Source: Streptomyces pseudovenezuelae
GTDB taxonomy: Bacteria > Actinomycetota > Actinomycetes > Streptomycetales > Streptomycetaceae
Assembly: GCF_029892565.1 (NCBI RefSeq)
Contig: NZ_JARXVH010000017.1
Span: forward strand, 124,001 to 188,000
Direction of reading: 5' to 3'
Length of the DNA stretch: 64,000 bases
Shown here: positions 1 to 7,817 of the stretch, piece by piece
How the letters are laid out: every line of letters begins with the position of its first letter
Numbering within the stretch: position 1 is the stretch's first letter
The notes under the pieces: generated by a model
The model's database searches: none
Seen by the model: only the letters and a program-made list of their open reading frames with translations
Told to the model about the DNA's origin: nothing
Translations under genes and position numbers: made by a program

Positions 1-354
1 CTCGGAGACCTTGGACTTGGGTTCGAGGTAGGTGAGCAGGGCGCCCTGGTACTCGGGCAGCAGGTCGATGTCGCCGCTCTTGAGGGCGGGGAAGACGATC
101 TCGCGGGTGCCGAGGTTGGGGCGGACCTTGGTCTTCACGCCGGCCGCTTCGAGGGCGGCGGCGTAGAGGTAGCCGAGGACCTGGTTCTCGGTGAAGTTGG
201 CGGTGCCGATGGTGACGCCGTTCTTGCTGGAGGCGTTGCCACCGCCGGCGGAGCCCCCGCCGTCGAGCGAGGTGACACCGCTGGAGCAGGCGGACAGGAC
301 GGGGACGGCGACGGCCGTTCCGGCGAGGGCGCCGAGGAGGGTGCGACGGTTCAT
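1..354 (-). CDS. Betaine-type ABC transporter substrate-binding lipoprotein (3' part cut off)
   Basis: Exported solute-binding lipoprotein of the OpuCC/ProX/OsmF type, which would hand a quaternary amine to the permeases encoded just upstream. The ATG at 352-354 begins MNRRTLLGALAG, a short basic and hydrophobic signal ending in a lipobox around LSACSS. The mature start holds GVTIGTANFTENQVLG, the typical beginning of this family, and later GDIDLLPEYQGALLTYL. The window edge removes the rest, so the ligand-binding aromatic residues cannot be judged. It is the last gene of the leftward operon, 13 bases after the permease stop. Classical osmoprotectants are the default ligands; the neighbouring MIO-less lyase suggests a histidine-derived betaine instead (inference). 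Confidence 0.85.
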   Translation of the reverse strand, partial: MNRRTLLGALAGTAVAVPVLSACSSGVTSLDGGGSAGGGNASSKNGVTIGTANFTENQVLGYLYAAALEAAGVKTKVRPNLGTREIVFPALKSGDIDLLPEYQGALLTYLEPKSKVSE

Positions 355-367
355 GGCGTGGGTATCC

Positions 368-1030
368 CTAGGCGGTGCGGTGGCGGAAGAGGAAGCGCTG
401 GAGGGTGGCCAGGCCGAGGTCCAGGACGATGGCGACCACGGCGACGAGCACCGCACCGCCGAGCACCTGCACGAGGTCGCGCTGGGCGAGCCCGTCGAAG
501 ACGTACCGGCCGAGGCCGCCGAAGGAGACGTACGCGGCGATCGTGGCGGTGGCCACCACCTGGATGAGCGCGAGGCGCAGGCCCGTCATGATCAGGGGGA
601 GCGCGAGGGGCAACTCGACCTGGAACAGCACCTGGTGGCCCCGCATGCCCTGGCCGCGGGCCGCGTCCTTGATGTCCGGGTCCACGGCGGTCATGCCGGC
701 GTAGGTGTTCGTGACGATCGACGGGACCGCGAGGGCGACCAGCGCGATGTACACCGGCCACATGGACAGGCCGCTGGCCAGGAAGACGAGGACGACCAGG
801 CCCACGGTCGGCAGCGCGCGGCCGAAGGACGCGAGGTTGATCGCGAGGAACGCGCCCCTGCCGGTGTGGCCGATGAGCAGGCCCAGCGGGAGGCCGATCG
901 CGGCCGCGACGAGGGTCGCGATGAGCGAGTACTGGAGGTGCTCGGTGAGGCGGTGGGCGATGCCGTCCGAACCGGCCCACTGGGCGCCGCTGGTCAGCCA
1001 CTTGCCGAGGTTCTTGAAGAGTTCGAACAT
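368..1030 (-). CDS. Betaine-type ABC transporter permease (second)
   Basis: Integral membrane permease of the ProW/OpuCB class, 220 residues, with about five or six hydrophobic segments and the cytoplasmic coupling loop near GMRGHQVLFQVELPLALP (an EAA-type loop). Its ATG (1028-1030) overlaps the stop of the preceding permease in an ATGA arrangement, so the two are translationally coupled and probably form the heteromeric membrane pore. Several longer readings of this frame run upstream but lie over the other permease; the ATG at 1030 is the natural start. Confidence 0.9.
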   Translation of the reverse strand: MFELFKNLGKWLTSGAQWAGSDGIAHRLTEHLQYSLIATLVAAAIGLPLGLLIGHTGRGAFLAINLASFGRALPTVGLVVLVFLASGLSMWPVYIALVALAVPSIVTNTYAGMTAVDPDIKDAARGQGMRGHQVLFQVELPLALPLIMTGLRLALIQVVATATIAAYVSFGGLGRYVFDGLAQRDLVQVLGGAVLVAVVAIVLDLGLATLQRFLFRHRTA

Positions 1031-1671
1031 CAGGCTCGCCGCCTCTTCCACGGGGTCAGGACGTACTGGAGGCCGACGAGCAGGGCGTCCGCCACCACGG
1101 CCAGGAGCAGGGTCAGGACGACACCGACGATGACCGGCGTCGGGAAGTCGCGCTGGAAGCCGTCGGTGAAGAGCTGGCCGAGACCGCCGTCGCCGATGTA
1201 GGTCGCGACGGAGACGAGGGAGATCGACATGACGGTGGCTATGCGGACGCCCGCCATGATCACCGGGAGCGCCAGGGGGAGTTCGACGGTCAGGAGCGTG
1301 CGCAGGGGGCGCGTGCCCATCGCCTTCGCCGCCTCCTTGGTCTTCGTGGGGACCGAGTCGAGGCCCTCGACGGTGTTCCGCAGCAGCACGACCAGCGTGT
1401 AGACCGTCAGGCCGATCACGGTCGTGGTGCGGGTCAGGCCGCTGATCGGGAGCAGGAGCACGAAGATCGCGATCGACGGGATCGTGAACAGCACGTTCGA
1501 CAGGCCGAGCAGGAAGCCGCGCAGGGGGCGGACCCGGTGGGCCACGACGGCCAGCGGGAGCGAGATCAGCAGGCCGAAGAAGACCGCGGACAGTGCGGCC
1601 TGGAGGTGGGAGACCGTGAGGCTGGTCAGGTCGTCGGTGTGGTCGCCTATCCACGACCAGTCGATGGTCAT
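1030..1671 (-). CDS. Betaine-type ABC transporter permease (first)
   Basis: Membrane permease of 213 residues, paralogous to the next gene. It begins MTIDWSWIGDHTDDL, has several membrane spans, and shows the coupling loop around AAKAMGTRPLRTLLTVELPLALP. The ATG at 1669-1671 overlaps the stop of the ATPase gene (ATGA). Together with that ATPase, the second permease and the lipoprotein it makes a complete OpuC-like importer. Substrate cannot be read from the permease itself. Confidence 0.9.
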   Translation of the reverse strand: MTIDWSWIGDHTDDLTSLTVSHLQAALSAVFFGLLISLPLAVVAHRVRPLRGFLLGLSNVLFTIPSIAIFVLLLPISGLTRTTTVIGLTVYTLVVLLRNTVEGLDSVPTKTKEAAKAMGTRPLRTLLTVELPLALPVIMAGVRIATVMSISLVSVATYIGDGGLGQLFTDGFQRDFPTPVIVGVVLTLLLAVVADALLVGLQYVLTPWKRRRA

Positions 1672-2741
1672 GCGGCGGTCTCCGTCTCGGGCTCGGTCCC
1701 GGTGCGGGTCCGGGCCGCCGTGTGCGCCCGGCCCGCGTGCTCGTGGATGTCGTCGCGGGAGGAGACGCCGGTGAGGACGCCGTCCGCGTCGACCCGGGCT
1801 ATCAGGCCGGTGGGGGAGGCGATCGACTCGTCGAGCGCGGCGAGCAGCGAGTCGCCGTCCGCCAGCGGTCGCAGGGGGATCTCCGCGTCCTTCGTGTCCT
1901 TCGGCGCCCAGTGCAGCGGCTTGCGTGCCTCGTCGAGTACGAGGGTCCAGGCGCCGCCCTCCGGTGCCGGGCCCTGCGGGACGTCGGCGAGGGTCTTCAG
2001 CGAGAGCAGCTTCAGGCCGCGCTCGGCGCCGAGGAAGTCGGCCACGAAGTCGTCGGCCGGGCGGGCGAGGAGTTCGGCGGGGGCCGCGCACTGCACGAGG
2101 TGGCCGCCGGTGCGGAAGATCGCGATGCGGTCGCCGAGCCGCACGGCCTCGTCGACGTCGTGCGTGACGAAGACGATGGTCTTGTTCAACTCCTTCTGCA
2201 GGCGCAGGAGTTCGTCCTGGAGCTGGGTGCGGACCACCGGGTCGACGGCGCCGAAGGGCTCGTCCATCAGGAGCACCGGCGGGTCGGCGGCCAGGGCGCG
2301 GGCGACGCCGACGCGCTGCTGCTGGCCGCCGGAGAGCTGGTGCGGGTAGCGCCGGCCGGACTCGGCGGTGAGGCCGACGGTCTCCAGCAGTTCGGCGGCG
2401 CGGGCCCGGGCCCTGCGGCGGCCGTGGCCGAGCAGCAGCGGCACGGTGGCGATGTTGTCCAGCACCGTGCGGTGCGGGAAGAGGCCGGCCTGCTGGATGA
2501 CGTACCCGATGGAACGGCGCAGTTCGGCCGCGTCCTGTCGGGTGACGTCCTTGCCCCCGACCCGGATCGTGCCCGAGGTCGGCTCTACCATCCGGTTGAC
2601 CATCCGCAGGGTGGTCGTCTTGCCGCAACCGGAGGATCCGACGAGGACGGTCACGCCGCCTTCCGGGATCTCCAGGGAGAGATCGTGGACTGCTGTCGTG
2701 CCGTTGGGGAAGCGCTTGTGGATCGCATCGAACTGGATCAT
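1668..2741 (-). CDS. Betaine-type ABC transporter ATP-binding protein
   Basis: Cytoplasmic ATPase of the ProV/OpuCA family, 357 residues. Visible motifs are Walker A GSSGCGKTT (about residues 35-43), the signature LSGGQQQRV (about 136-144), Walker B VLLMDEPFGAVD and the switch HDVDEAVRLGDR. The C-terminal hundred residues include one CBS-like stretch (ASPTGLIARVDADGVLTG), usual for betaine importers, where CBS domains can sense ionic strength; only one repeat is recognisable. It is the first gene of the leftward operon, divergent from the lyase gene across about 140 bases, so both could share an operator there. Confidence 0.92.
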   Translation of the reverse strand: MIQFDAIHKRFPNGTTAVHDLSLEIPEGGVTVLVGSSGCGKTTTLRMVNRMVEPTSGTIRVGGKDVTRQDAAELRRSIGYVIQQAGLFPHRTVLDNIATVPLLLGHGRRRARARAAELLETVGLTAESGRRYPHQLSGGQQQRVGVARALAADPPVLLMDEPFGAVDPVVRTQLQDELLRLQKELNKTIVFVTHDVDEAVRLGDRIAIFRTGGHLVQCAAPAELLARPADDFVADFLGAERGLKLLSLKTLADVPQGPAPEGGAWTLVLDEARKPLHWAPKDTKDAEIPLRPLADGDSLLAALDESIASPTGLIARVDADGVLTGVSSRDDIHEHAGRAHTAARTRTGTEPETETAA

Positions 2742-2882
2742 GAGTTGTCCCTTGCCCGGCTGTATAACGTCATGCAGAGTTCTTGGTGTCTGAATAGGTT
2801 GTCAACGGGTTGGTGTTAATCCGAGGTAACGGATGACCGAAAGGCAAGATCAGATGTCCTGATTGAGGGGAGTTTCATCTTT
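2742..2882. promoter_or_regulatory. Divergent promoter region, importer operon / lyase gene
   Basis: A 141-base, relatively AT-rich gap between divergent operons. It contains the imperfect inverted repeat ATCAG-N5-CTGAT at 2849-2863. The reverse complement of 2853-2862, TCAGGACATC, nearly matches TCAGGACGTC in the hutU promoter (9923-9932). A ribosome site GAGGGGAG precedes the lyase ATG. Promoter elements were not assigned with confidence. Confidence 0.45.
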
Positions 2883-4466
2883 ATGTCGTCTCGGATCGTG
2901 GACACGCCGATGGGTGCTTCGGTCGGCACATCGGCCGGCCACACGGGCTTGGTGGTCCTCGACGGCGTCGGGCTCGGGATTGAGGACGTCGTCCGCCTCG
3001 CCGACGGAGCCGCCCGGCCGGTGCCCGGGACCGACGCGATGAAGCGGGCGGGGGAGTCCTGGGACGCCGCCCGGCAGATCGCGGCCACCGGACGCGTCTA
3101 CGGCCGCTCGACCGGCGTCGGCGCCAACCGGAACGAGGACGTGCCCACCGAGGCCGCCGCCGAGCACGGGCTGCGGCTGCTGCGCAGCCACGCCGGGGCC
3201 ATCGGCGACGAGCTGCCCGCGCGCCAGGTGCGGGCGATGCTCGCCGTCCGGGCCAACCAGATCCTCGCGGGCGGCGCGGGACTGCGGCCCACCGTCGTCA
3301 GCGCGCTGTGCGAGGCGCTGGAGAACGGGGTGTACCCGCTCGTCAACGAGTTCGGCTCGGTGGGCACCGGGGACATCGCGGCCCTCGCGCAGATGGGGCT
3401 GGCGCTGGCGGGGGAGCATCCGTGGCGGGGCGGGTCTTCCGGCGGCGGGGCGGGTGGGAACGGAACCGGCGGTGCGCAGGGTGCCGTCATCGGAGTTCCC
3501 GAGGCGCAGCCGCTCGACAACAACGACGCGCTCGCCATCATCAGCAGCAACGCCCTCACGCTCGGCCAGTCCGCCCTCGCCCTGCACGAACTGCGCGGTC
3601 TGGTGGAGGCCACCCAGGTGGTCGGCGCCCTGTCGATGCTGGCCGTGGACGGGTCGCACGAGCCGTACGCCGCTCCCGTGCACGCCGCACGGCCGCACCG
3701 GGGGAGCAGCGAAGTCGCCCGGCGGATGCGGGAGTTGATCGGTGCCGCCGACCGGCCCACCCCGCCGCTCGGCCGGATCCAGGACCCGTACGGCTTCCGC
3801 TGTCTGCCGCAGATCCACGGACCGGCGCACGACGCGGCCGACGCCCTGGAGGCGGTGCTGGCGATCGAGATCAACGCGGCGGCCGAGAACCCGCTCATCT
3901 CCCCCGAGGACATGGCCGCCTACCACCACGGCGGCTTCTACCAGGCCCAACTCGCCCTGGCCCTGGACCACTTCAGGCTCGCGCTCACCCAGGTGGCCCG
4001 GCTGTCCACCTCACGGCTCTCGTCGCTCAACGAGCCCGTGTTCACCCGCCTCAAGCCCTTCCTCGCCGACCAGGAACCCGCCTCCTCGGGCGTGATGATC
4101 CTGGAGTACGCCGCCGCGGCCGCCCTCGGCGACCTGCGGGCCTTCTCCGCTCCCGCCTCGCTCGGGCACGCTGTACTCTCCCGGGGCGTCGAGGAACAGG
4201 CCAGCTTCGCCTCGCTCGCCGCACGCCAGACGCTGCGCGCCTGTCGTGCGTACCGTCTCGTCGTCGGCTGCGAACTCGTCGCCGCGGTACGGGCGCTGCG
4301 CCAGCGCGGACTGCGGCCCGAGCCGGAGCTTCCGGTGGGCCGTGCGCTGGAGCTCGCCGAGTCGGTGCTGGCGCAGGACCAGGCCGACCGGCCGCTCACG
4401 GACGACGTGACGGCGGCGGCCGCGCTGCTGGACCGGTTCACGGACATCTGGAGGGGGAACGCGTGA
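2883..4466 (+). CDS. Aromatic amino acid lyase family protein lacking the MIO triad (possible ergothionase/betaine lyase)
   Basis: 527 residues with the full-length histidine ammonia-lyase fold: the Tyr loop YGRSTGVGANRN (Y73), LLRSHAGAIG, QDPYGFRCLPQIHG (Q300-Y303), a NPL segment and the late Glu motif GVEEQASF (E437/E438). Canonical HAL reads GSVGASGDLAPLA, where Ala-Ser-Gly cyclises to MIO. Here residues 158-168 read GSVGTGDIAAL, one residue shorter and without ASG, so MIO cannot form. The usual LPPFL is LKPFL (K391). Known MIO-less relatives include ergothionase, which releases trimethylamine from ergothioneine. With a betaine importer beside it, a trimethylated histidine substrate is my preferred inference; ordinary HutH is unlikely. 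An RpiR regulator follows with a start-stop overlap. Confidence 0.8.
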   Translation: MSSRIVDTPMGASVGTSAGHTGLVVLDGVGLGIEDVVRLADGAARPVPGTDAMKRAGESWDAARQIAATGRVYGRSTGVGANRNEDVPTEAAAEHGLRLLRSHAGAIGDELPARQVRAMLAVRANQILAGGAGLRPTVVSALCEALENGVYPLVNEFGSVGTGDIAALAQMGLALAGEHPWRGGSSGGGAGGNGTGGAQGAVIGVPEAQPLDNNDALAIISSNALTLGQSALALHELRGLVEATQVVGALSMLAVDGSHEPYAAPVHAARPHRGSSEVARRMRELIGAADRPTPPLGRIQDPYGFRCLPQIHGPAHDAADALEAVLAIEINAAAENPLISPEDMAAYHHGGFYQAQLALALDHFRLALTQVARLSTSRLSSLNEPVFTRLKPFLADQEPASSGVMILEYAAAAALGDLRAFSAPASLGHAVLSRGVEEQASFASLAARQTLRACRAYRLVVGCELVAAVRALRQRGLRPEPELPVGRALELAESVLAQDQADRPLTDDVTAAAALLDRFTDIWRGNA

Positions 4467-5326
4467 CGAACGCGGAGAGGGGCACGACCGTGGCGGACAC
4501 AGCGGCGGGGCGGCTGCAGACGCTCTTCGAGGGGCACCGGCTGACACCGACGCAGCGGCGCATCGCGCACAGCATGGTGCGGCGCGCCGCCGATGTGCCG
4601 TTCCTGTCCAGCGTGGAGCTGGCCGAACTCGCGGGCGTCAGCCAGCCCTCCGTGACCCGCTTCGCCGTCGCCCTCGGCTTCGACGGTTATCCGGCGCTGC
4701 GCAAGCACCTGCGCGAGGTGGCGCCGGCCGAGCAGTCGGCGGACGCGGGCTCGTACAACGAGTACCAGCAGGCTGTCGAGGCCGAGATCGAGAACCTCAA
4801 GCACCTCGCCGAACTGCTCGCGGACCCGCGCCCGTTGCAGAAGGCGGGCCGCCTGCTCGCGGGCTCCCGTCCCCTGCCCGTCCTGGGCTTGCGCGCCGCC
4901 GCCTCCCAGGCCTACGGCTTCGCCTACTTCGCCGCCAAGGTCCATCCGGACGTACGGCTGCTGAACGAGGGCGGCACGATGATCCACGACCGCATCGAGG
5001 CCGCGGTGCGCGCCGGGGCGACCGCGCTGCTGTGCTTCGCGCTGCCCCGGCATCCCCGCGAGGTCGTGGACACGCTGACCTTCGCCAAGGGCGCGGGCCT
5101 GACCGTGGTGACCGTCGCCGACTCCGCGTTCGCGCCGGTCGCCAAGGCCTCCGACCTCCTGCTGCCCGCCGCCGTCGGCACCGGCCTGGCCTTCGACACG
5201 GCCTGCGCCCCGATGCTGCTCGGCCGGGTCCTCCTTGAGGCGATGTGCGACGACCTGCCGGACGCCCAGGCCCGCCTGGAGGAGTTCGACGCGGGGGCGG
5301 CGGCGCGCGGGCTGTTCGTGGAGTAG
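4463..5326 (+). CDS. RpiR/MurR-family transcriptional regulator with SIS domain
   Basis: 287-residue DNA-binding regulator. The N-terminal part carries an RpiR helix-turn-helix (LTPTQRRIAHSMVRRAADVPFLS, then SVELAELAGVSQPSVTRF), and the C-terminal half is a sugar-isomerase (SIS) fold with GLRAAASQAYGFAYFA and LLCFALPRHPREVV. The SIS domain normally binds a phosphosugar, but here the neighbours concern an amine or amino acid derivative, so the ligand is unclear. The GTG start at 4463 overlaps the lyase stop (GTGA) and follows GAGGGGG, so it is cotranscribed with the lyase and probably controls it and the divergent importer. Confidence 0.88.
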   Translation: MTNAERGTTVADTAAGRLQTLFEGHRLTPTQRRIAHSMVRRAADVPFLSSVELAELAGVSQPSVTRFAVALGFDGYPALRKHLREVAPAEQSADAGSYNEYQQAVEAEIENLKHLAELLADPRPLQKAGRLLAGSRPLPVLGLRAAASQAYGFAYFAAKVHPDVRLLNEGGTMIHDRIEAAVRAGATALLCFALPRHPREVVDTLTFAKGAGLTVVTVADSAFAPVAKASDLLLPAAVGTGLAFDTACAPMLLGRVLLEAMCDDLPDAQARLEEFDAGAAARGLFVE

Positions 5327-5337
5327 CGAGTGCAGTG

Positions 5338-5372
5338 GTGAGACGCCCGCGCGATTTTCAGACTCGTCTCAC
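5338..5372. terminator. Inverted repeat after the RpiR gene
   Basis: GTGAGACG at 5338-5345 pairs with CGTCTCAC at 5365-5372 across a 19-base loop, 12 bases after the regulator's stop. No T-tract follows. It may be a weak terminator or an operator for the next gene. Confidence 0.4.
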
Positions 5373-5430
5373 GTTGGCTCGCTAGCCTCCCGTCCCACGG
5401 AGCCGCACAGACCGAGACGGGAGGCGGAAG

Positions 5431-6024
5431 GTGGCACGCGGAGAACGCAGGGCACAGGGACTGGTCCGGGTGGCCGTCGTCGTACGCGCCGGGGCCGCAC
5501 CACTGTGGTGGGCCGGGGTGTTCGCGGCGGGGGTCGGGGTGCTGGTGCCCGGAGTGACCGGACGCCGGATCGGCGTCATGGCCGGCGCCGCCCTCTTCAT
5601 CATCGCCGCGGCGGCGGTGTCGTACAGCCGTCGCAAACGGTACGTGGCACTGGCCCGCTCGGCCGTCCGCGCGGGCAAGCACGACGTGCTCCAGGACCGC
5701 GCGGTCGGTGTGCGCAACTGGCGACGCGGGCATCGCTGGTGGCTGCTGCTCGCGTTCCTCGTCGCGCTGGGCGCCTCCTTCGCGGTGCCCTCGGCGGCCG
5801 GCATGCTGCTGGCCGGCACCGGCGCCGGGCTGCGCCTGAAGGCCGCCTGGCTGGGCCGGCGCGAACGGGCCGAGGACGCCCTGCTGTGGGTCCGCGTCGA
5901 CTGGCTCGCCGGCAACGGCGGCAGCCCCGTCGGCAAGGCCGTCAAGGCCTACCGCAGCACGGGCATCGCGGCGGGCGACGCGGCCCCGGGCGGGACCCGC
6001 CGCCGCACCGCGGCGCTCGTCTAG
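5431..6024 (+). CDS. Hypothetical multi-spanning membrane protein
   Basis: 197 residues, not assigned to a family. It shows about four hydrophobic segments in two pairs (around residues 15-65 and 100-135), separated by a basic loop with SRRKRYVALARSAVRAG, and a soluble tail. The GTG start at 5431 follows GGGAGGCGG at a good distance. It is separated from the RpiR gene by 104 bases with an inverted repeat, so it may be its own unit. It ends convergently with the Roadblock cluster. No function can be inferred. Confidence 0.7.
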   Translation: MARGERRAQGLVRVAVVVRAGAAPLWWAGVFAAGVGVLVPGVTGRRIGVMAGAALFIIAAAAVSYSRRKRYVALARSAVRAGKHDVLQDRAVGVRNWRRGHRWWLLLAFLVALGASFAVPSAAGMLLAGTGAGLRLKAAWLGRRERAEDALLWVRVDWLAGNGGSPVGKAVKAYRSTGIAAGDAAPGGTRRRTAALV

Positions 6025-6059
6025 CGGCGGCCTCGACCGCGGGCGTGGCCGGGCCGCCG
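6025..6059. terminator. Convergent terminator hairpin
   Basis: CGGCGGCC (6025-6032) pairs with GGCCGCCG (6052-6059). It sits directly after the membrane-protein stop and before the convergent Roadblock gene stop, so it can serve both. Confidence 0.55.
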
Positions 6060-6063
6060 TCCG

Positions 6064-6438
6064 TCAGATCTCCAGGTCCTCCTCGATCTTCTTCAACTGG
6101 TGGCGGGCCATCGCCAGGTTGGACCTCTTGGCGTCCAGCACCAGGTAGAGGAAGAGACCGTTGCCGCCGCGCCCGCTCATCAGGCGCAGCAGGTGGTACT
6201 GGTCGGACAGCGTGATCAGGATGTCCTCGATCTGGCCCTTGAGCCCGAGGTGCTCCATCGTGCGCATCTTGGCGCGTACGACGTCCGTGTTGCCGGCGGC
6301 GGCCACGCCCAGGTCGAAGCTCTTGCTGCCGCCCAACGTGCCGAGCGCCATACCGCTGGTGTAGTCGACGAGCGCGACCCCGGTCGCGCCCTCGATGGAG
6401 GCCAGTGCCTCTTTCAGCGAGGTTTCGGTGTTCGCCAT
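6064..6438 (-). CDS. Roadblock/LC7 domain protein
   Basis: 124-residue single-domain protein beginning MANTETSLKEALASIEGATG. The profile VALVDYTSGMALGTLG, then DILITLSDQYHLLRLMS and NGLFLYLVLDA, is the Roadblock/LC7 (MglB-like) pattern. Such proteins usually regulate small Ras-like GTPases, and in Streptomyces conservons they sit beside a GTPase and a sensor. No GTPase is encoded nearby. Last gene of a leftward four-gene cluster, 22 bases after its neighbour. The ATG at 6438 is preferred to the longer frame because the domain starts there and AAGGAGCAGAG precedes it. Confidence 0.85.
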   Translation of the reverse strand: MANTETSLKEALASIEGATGVALVDYTSGMALGTLGGSKSFDLGVAAAGNTDVVRAKMRTMEHLGLKGQIEDILITLSDQYHLLRLMSGRGGNGLFLYLVLDAKRSNLAMARHQLKKIEEDLEI

Positions 6439-6460
6439 GACTCTGCTCCTTGGGTTCCTG

Positions 6461-6961
6461 TCAACTTTCCGTGGTGGTGCGCGCGCTGGTGTTCGTGGTG
6501 CGTGGAGCGCGCGCGGTTCTGGTCCGTGCGGGGGTCGCCGGCTTGAGCGCCGGCTTCGTGGGCTTGGGGACCGCCTTGGCGAGCGCGGCGGCCCGGGCGT
6601 CGACGAGGTCACCGACGCGGGCACCGGCCCGGCGGCCCTCCAGCAGCAGCCGTCCGACGTTCACCCGGTCCTGGGCGAGCAGCGTCAGCACGGCCGCGCC
6701 GCCCGCCGCGTACGTCGCCACATAGCCGTACACACCGCGTACGAGCACTTCGCGGACCTCGCCCTGGCCGGTCGCGTCCGCCAGCTGCGCGGCGGCCGTG
6801 TGCGCGGTCGCGGCGAGCGCGGCCATGCTCTCCGGGTCGACGCCCGGGGTGTCCTGGGCGAGGACGGCCCCCTCGACGCCGATCGCGAGGGCGCCGGTGA
6901 GCTGGGGGACGCGGGCCCTCAACCGGCGCAGCTCGTCCAGGATTTCGGGCTCGGCGGCCAT
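6461..6961 (-). CDS. Roadblock/LC7-like protein with basic Ala/Pro tail
   Basis: 166 residues from MAAEPEILDELRRLRARVPQ. The first 120 residues follow a Roadblock-like profile (GALAIGVEGAVLAQDTPGVDPES, then REVLVRGVYGYVATYAAGGAAVLTLLA). The last 50 are a low-complexity Lys/Arg/Thr/Pro tail that could touch nucleic acid or a membrane; this is only a composition argument. The start at 6961 has GAGAGGAGA upstream; a start further upstream is possible in frame but would overlap the previous gene. Same leftward unit as its neighbours. Confidence 0.75.
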   Translation of the reverse strand: MAAEPEILDELRRLRARVPQLTGALAIGVEGAVLAQDTPGVDPESMAALAATAHTAAAQLADATGQGEVREVLVRGVYGYVATYAAGGAAVLTLLAQDRVNVGRLLLEGRRAGARVGDLVDARAAALAKAVPKPTKPALKPATPARTRTARAPRTTNTSARTTTES

Positions 6962-6974
6962 CCGGTGTCTCCTC

Positions 6975-7817
6975 TCAAAGGGCCTCCAGCGCATCCCTGA
7001 GCCTCTTCAGCAGCGTGACGTGGGGATCGAGTGGAAGCTGTCCGGCGGCTGGTTCCTCGTCGGCGTCCGGCTCGGCGGGTTCGGGCCCACGGCCCGGCCG
7101 GCGGGTGCCGACCGCGCCGGCCGCCGTCAGCCGCCGTACGTCCACCAGCGTGTGGAAGGCCAGCCGGCCCAGCGCGCGGGCGATGTCCGTCGCCGTGCGG
7201 ACGCCGTCCACCTGCGCCAGCACCGAACGCTGGCGGCGGGTGAGCGCGGGCATCTCGGTGCCCGCGGCGCGGGTCAGCGGGGCCTCGTCCGTGCCCGGGT
7301 CCGGCCAGAGCCGGTGCAGCAGGTCGCGCCGGCGCAGCGTCTCGCGCTCCAGGTCGGCCACCGGCACCGGATGGACGGGGCTCAGCTCGTGCGCGGAGCC
7401 GTAGCGGAACCGGCCCGGGGCGCTGCTCGGCCCCAGCGTGAAGTACGCCGCGTCGTACACCGCCGCCAGATGGCACAACTCCAGTGCGCCGGCGGCGAGT
7501 TGACCGCTGTCGACCAGTCGGCGGCCCACGTGGTACCGGTCGCCGGCCTCGGTCAGCGCCTGCCGCCAGGCCTCGGGGCTGAGCGTCCCGTGCGCCGTGA
7601 GCAGGACGTCCAGGCCGGGTGCCGACGCGCTCTCGGCGTGCACCACCAGGCCCTCGGCGAGGTAGAGCGAACCGCGCTCGCGCACCAGGACGCCGGTGGC
7701 CCGCTCGGCGGCGAGCCGGTTCAGCATCGGTGAGACGCCGCCCCAACCGCGCTCGCTCGCCGCCGCCTTGTCCCGCACCGGCAGGCGCGGTGGCTCGGTC
7801 GTGCGGACGGCGGTCAT
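6975..7817 (-). CDS. DUF4388-like protein of the Roadblock cluster
   Basis: 280 residues. The N-terminal 150 contain ATGVLVRERGSLYLAEGLVV and later VYDAAYFTL, resembling DUF4388 (PATAN-like) domains of bacterial signalling proteins. A winged-helix-like part follows: MPALTRRQRSVLAQVDGVRT, TDIARALGRLAFHTLVDVRRLTAAG. The ATG (7815-7817) overlaps the stop of the upstream Roadblock gene in an ATGA arrangement. I infer a scaffold or DNA-binding partner of the Roadblock proteins; there is no direct evidence of function. Confidence 0.7.
   Translation of the reverse strand: MTAVRTTEPPRLPVRDKAAASERGWGGVSPMLNRLAAERATGVLVRERGSLYLAEGLVVHAESASAPGLDVLLTAHGTLSPEAWRQALTEAGDRYHVGRRLVDSGQLAAGALELCHLAAVYDAAYFTLGPSSAPGRFRYGSAHELSPVHPVPVADLERETLRRRDLLHRLWPDPGTDEAPLTRAAGTEMPALTRRQRSVLAQVDGVRTATDIARALGRLAFHTLVDVRRLTAAGAVGTRRPGRGPEPAEPDADEEPAAGQLPLDPHVTLLKRLRDALEAL

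Noticed and set aside
368..1654. 428-codon minus-strand frame spanning both permease genes
   Set aside because: Only the last 220 codons (from 1030) encode a permease; the first part is an out-of-frame reading of the other permease.
2883..4466. Annotation as ordinary histidine ammonia-lyase (hutH)
   Set aside because: The Ala-Ser-Gly triad required for MIO is absent, and the gene neighbours are a betaine importer and an RpiR regulator rather than hut genes.
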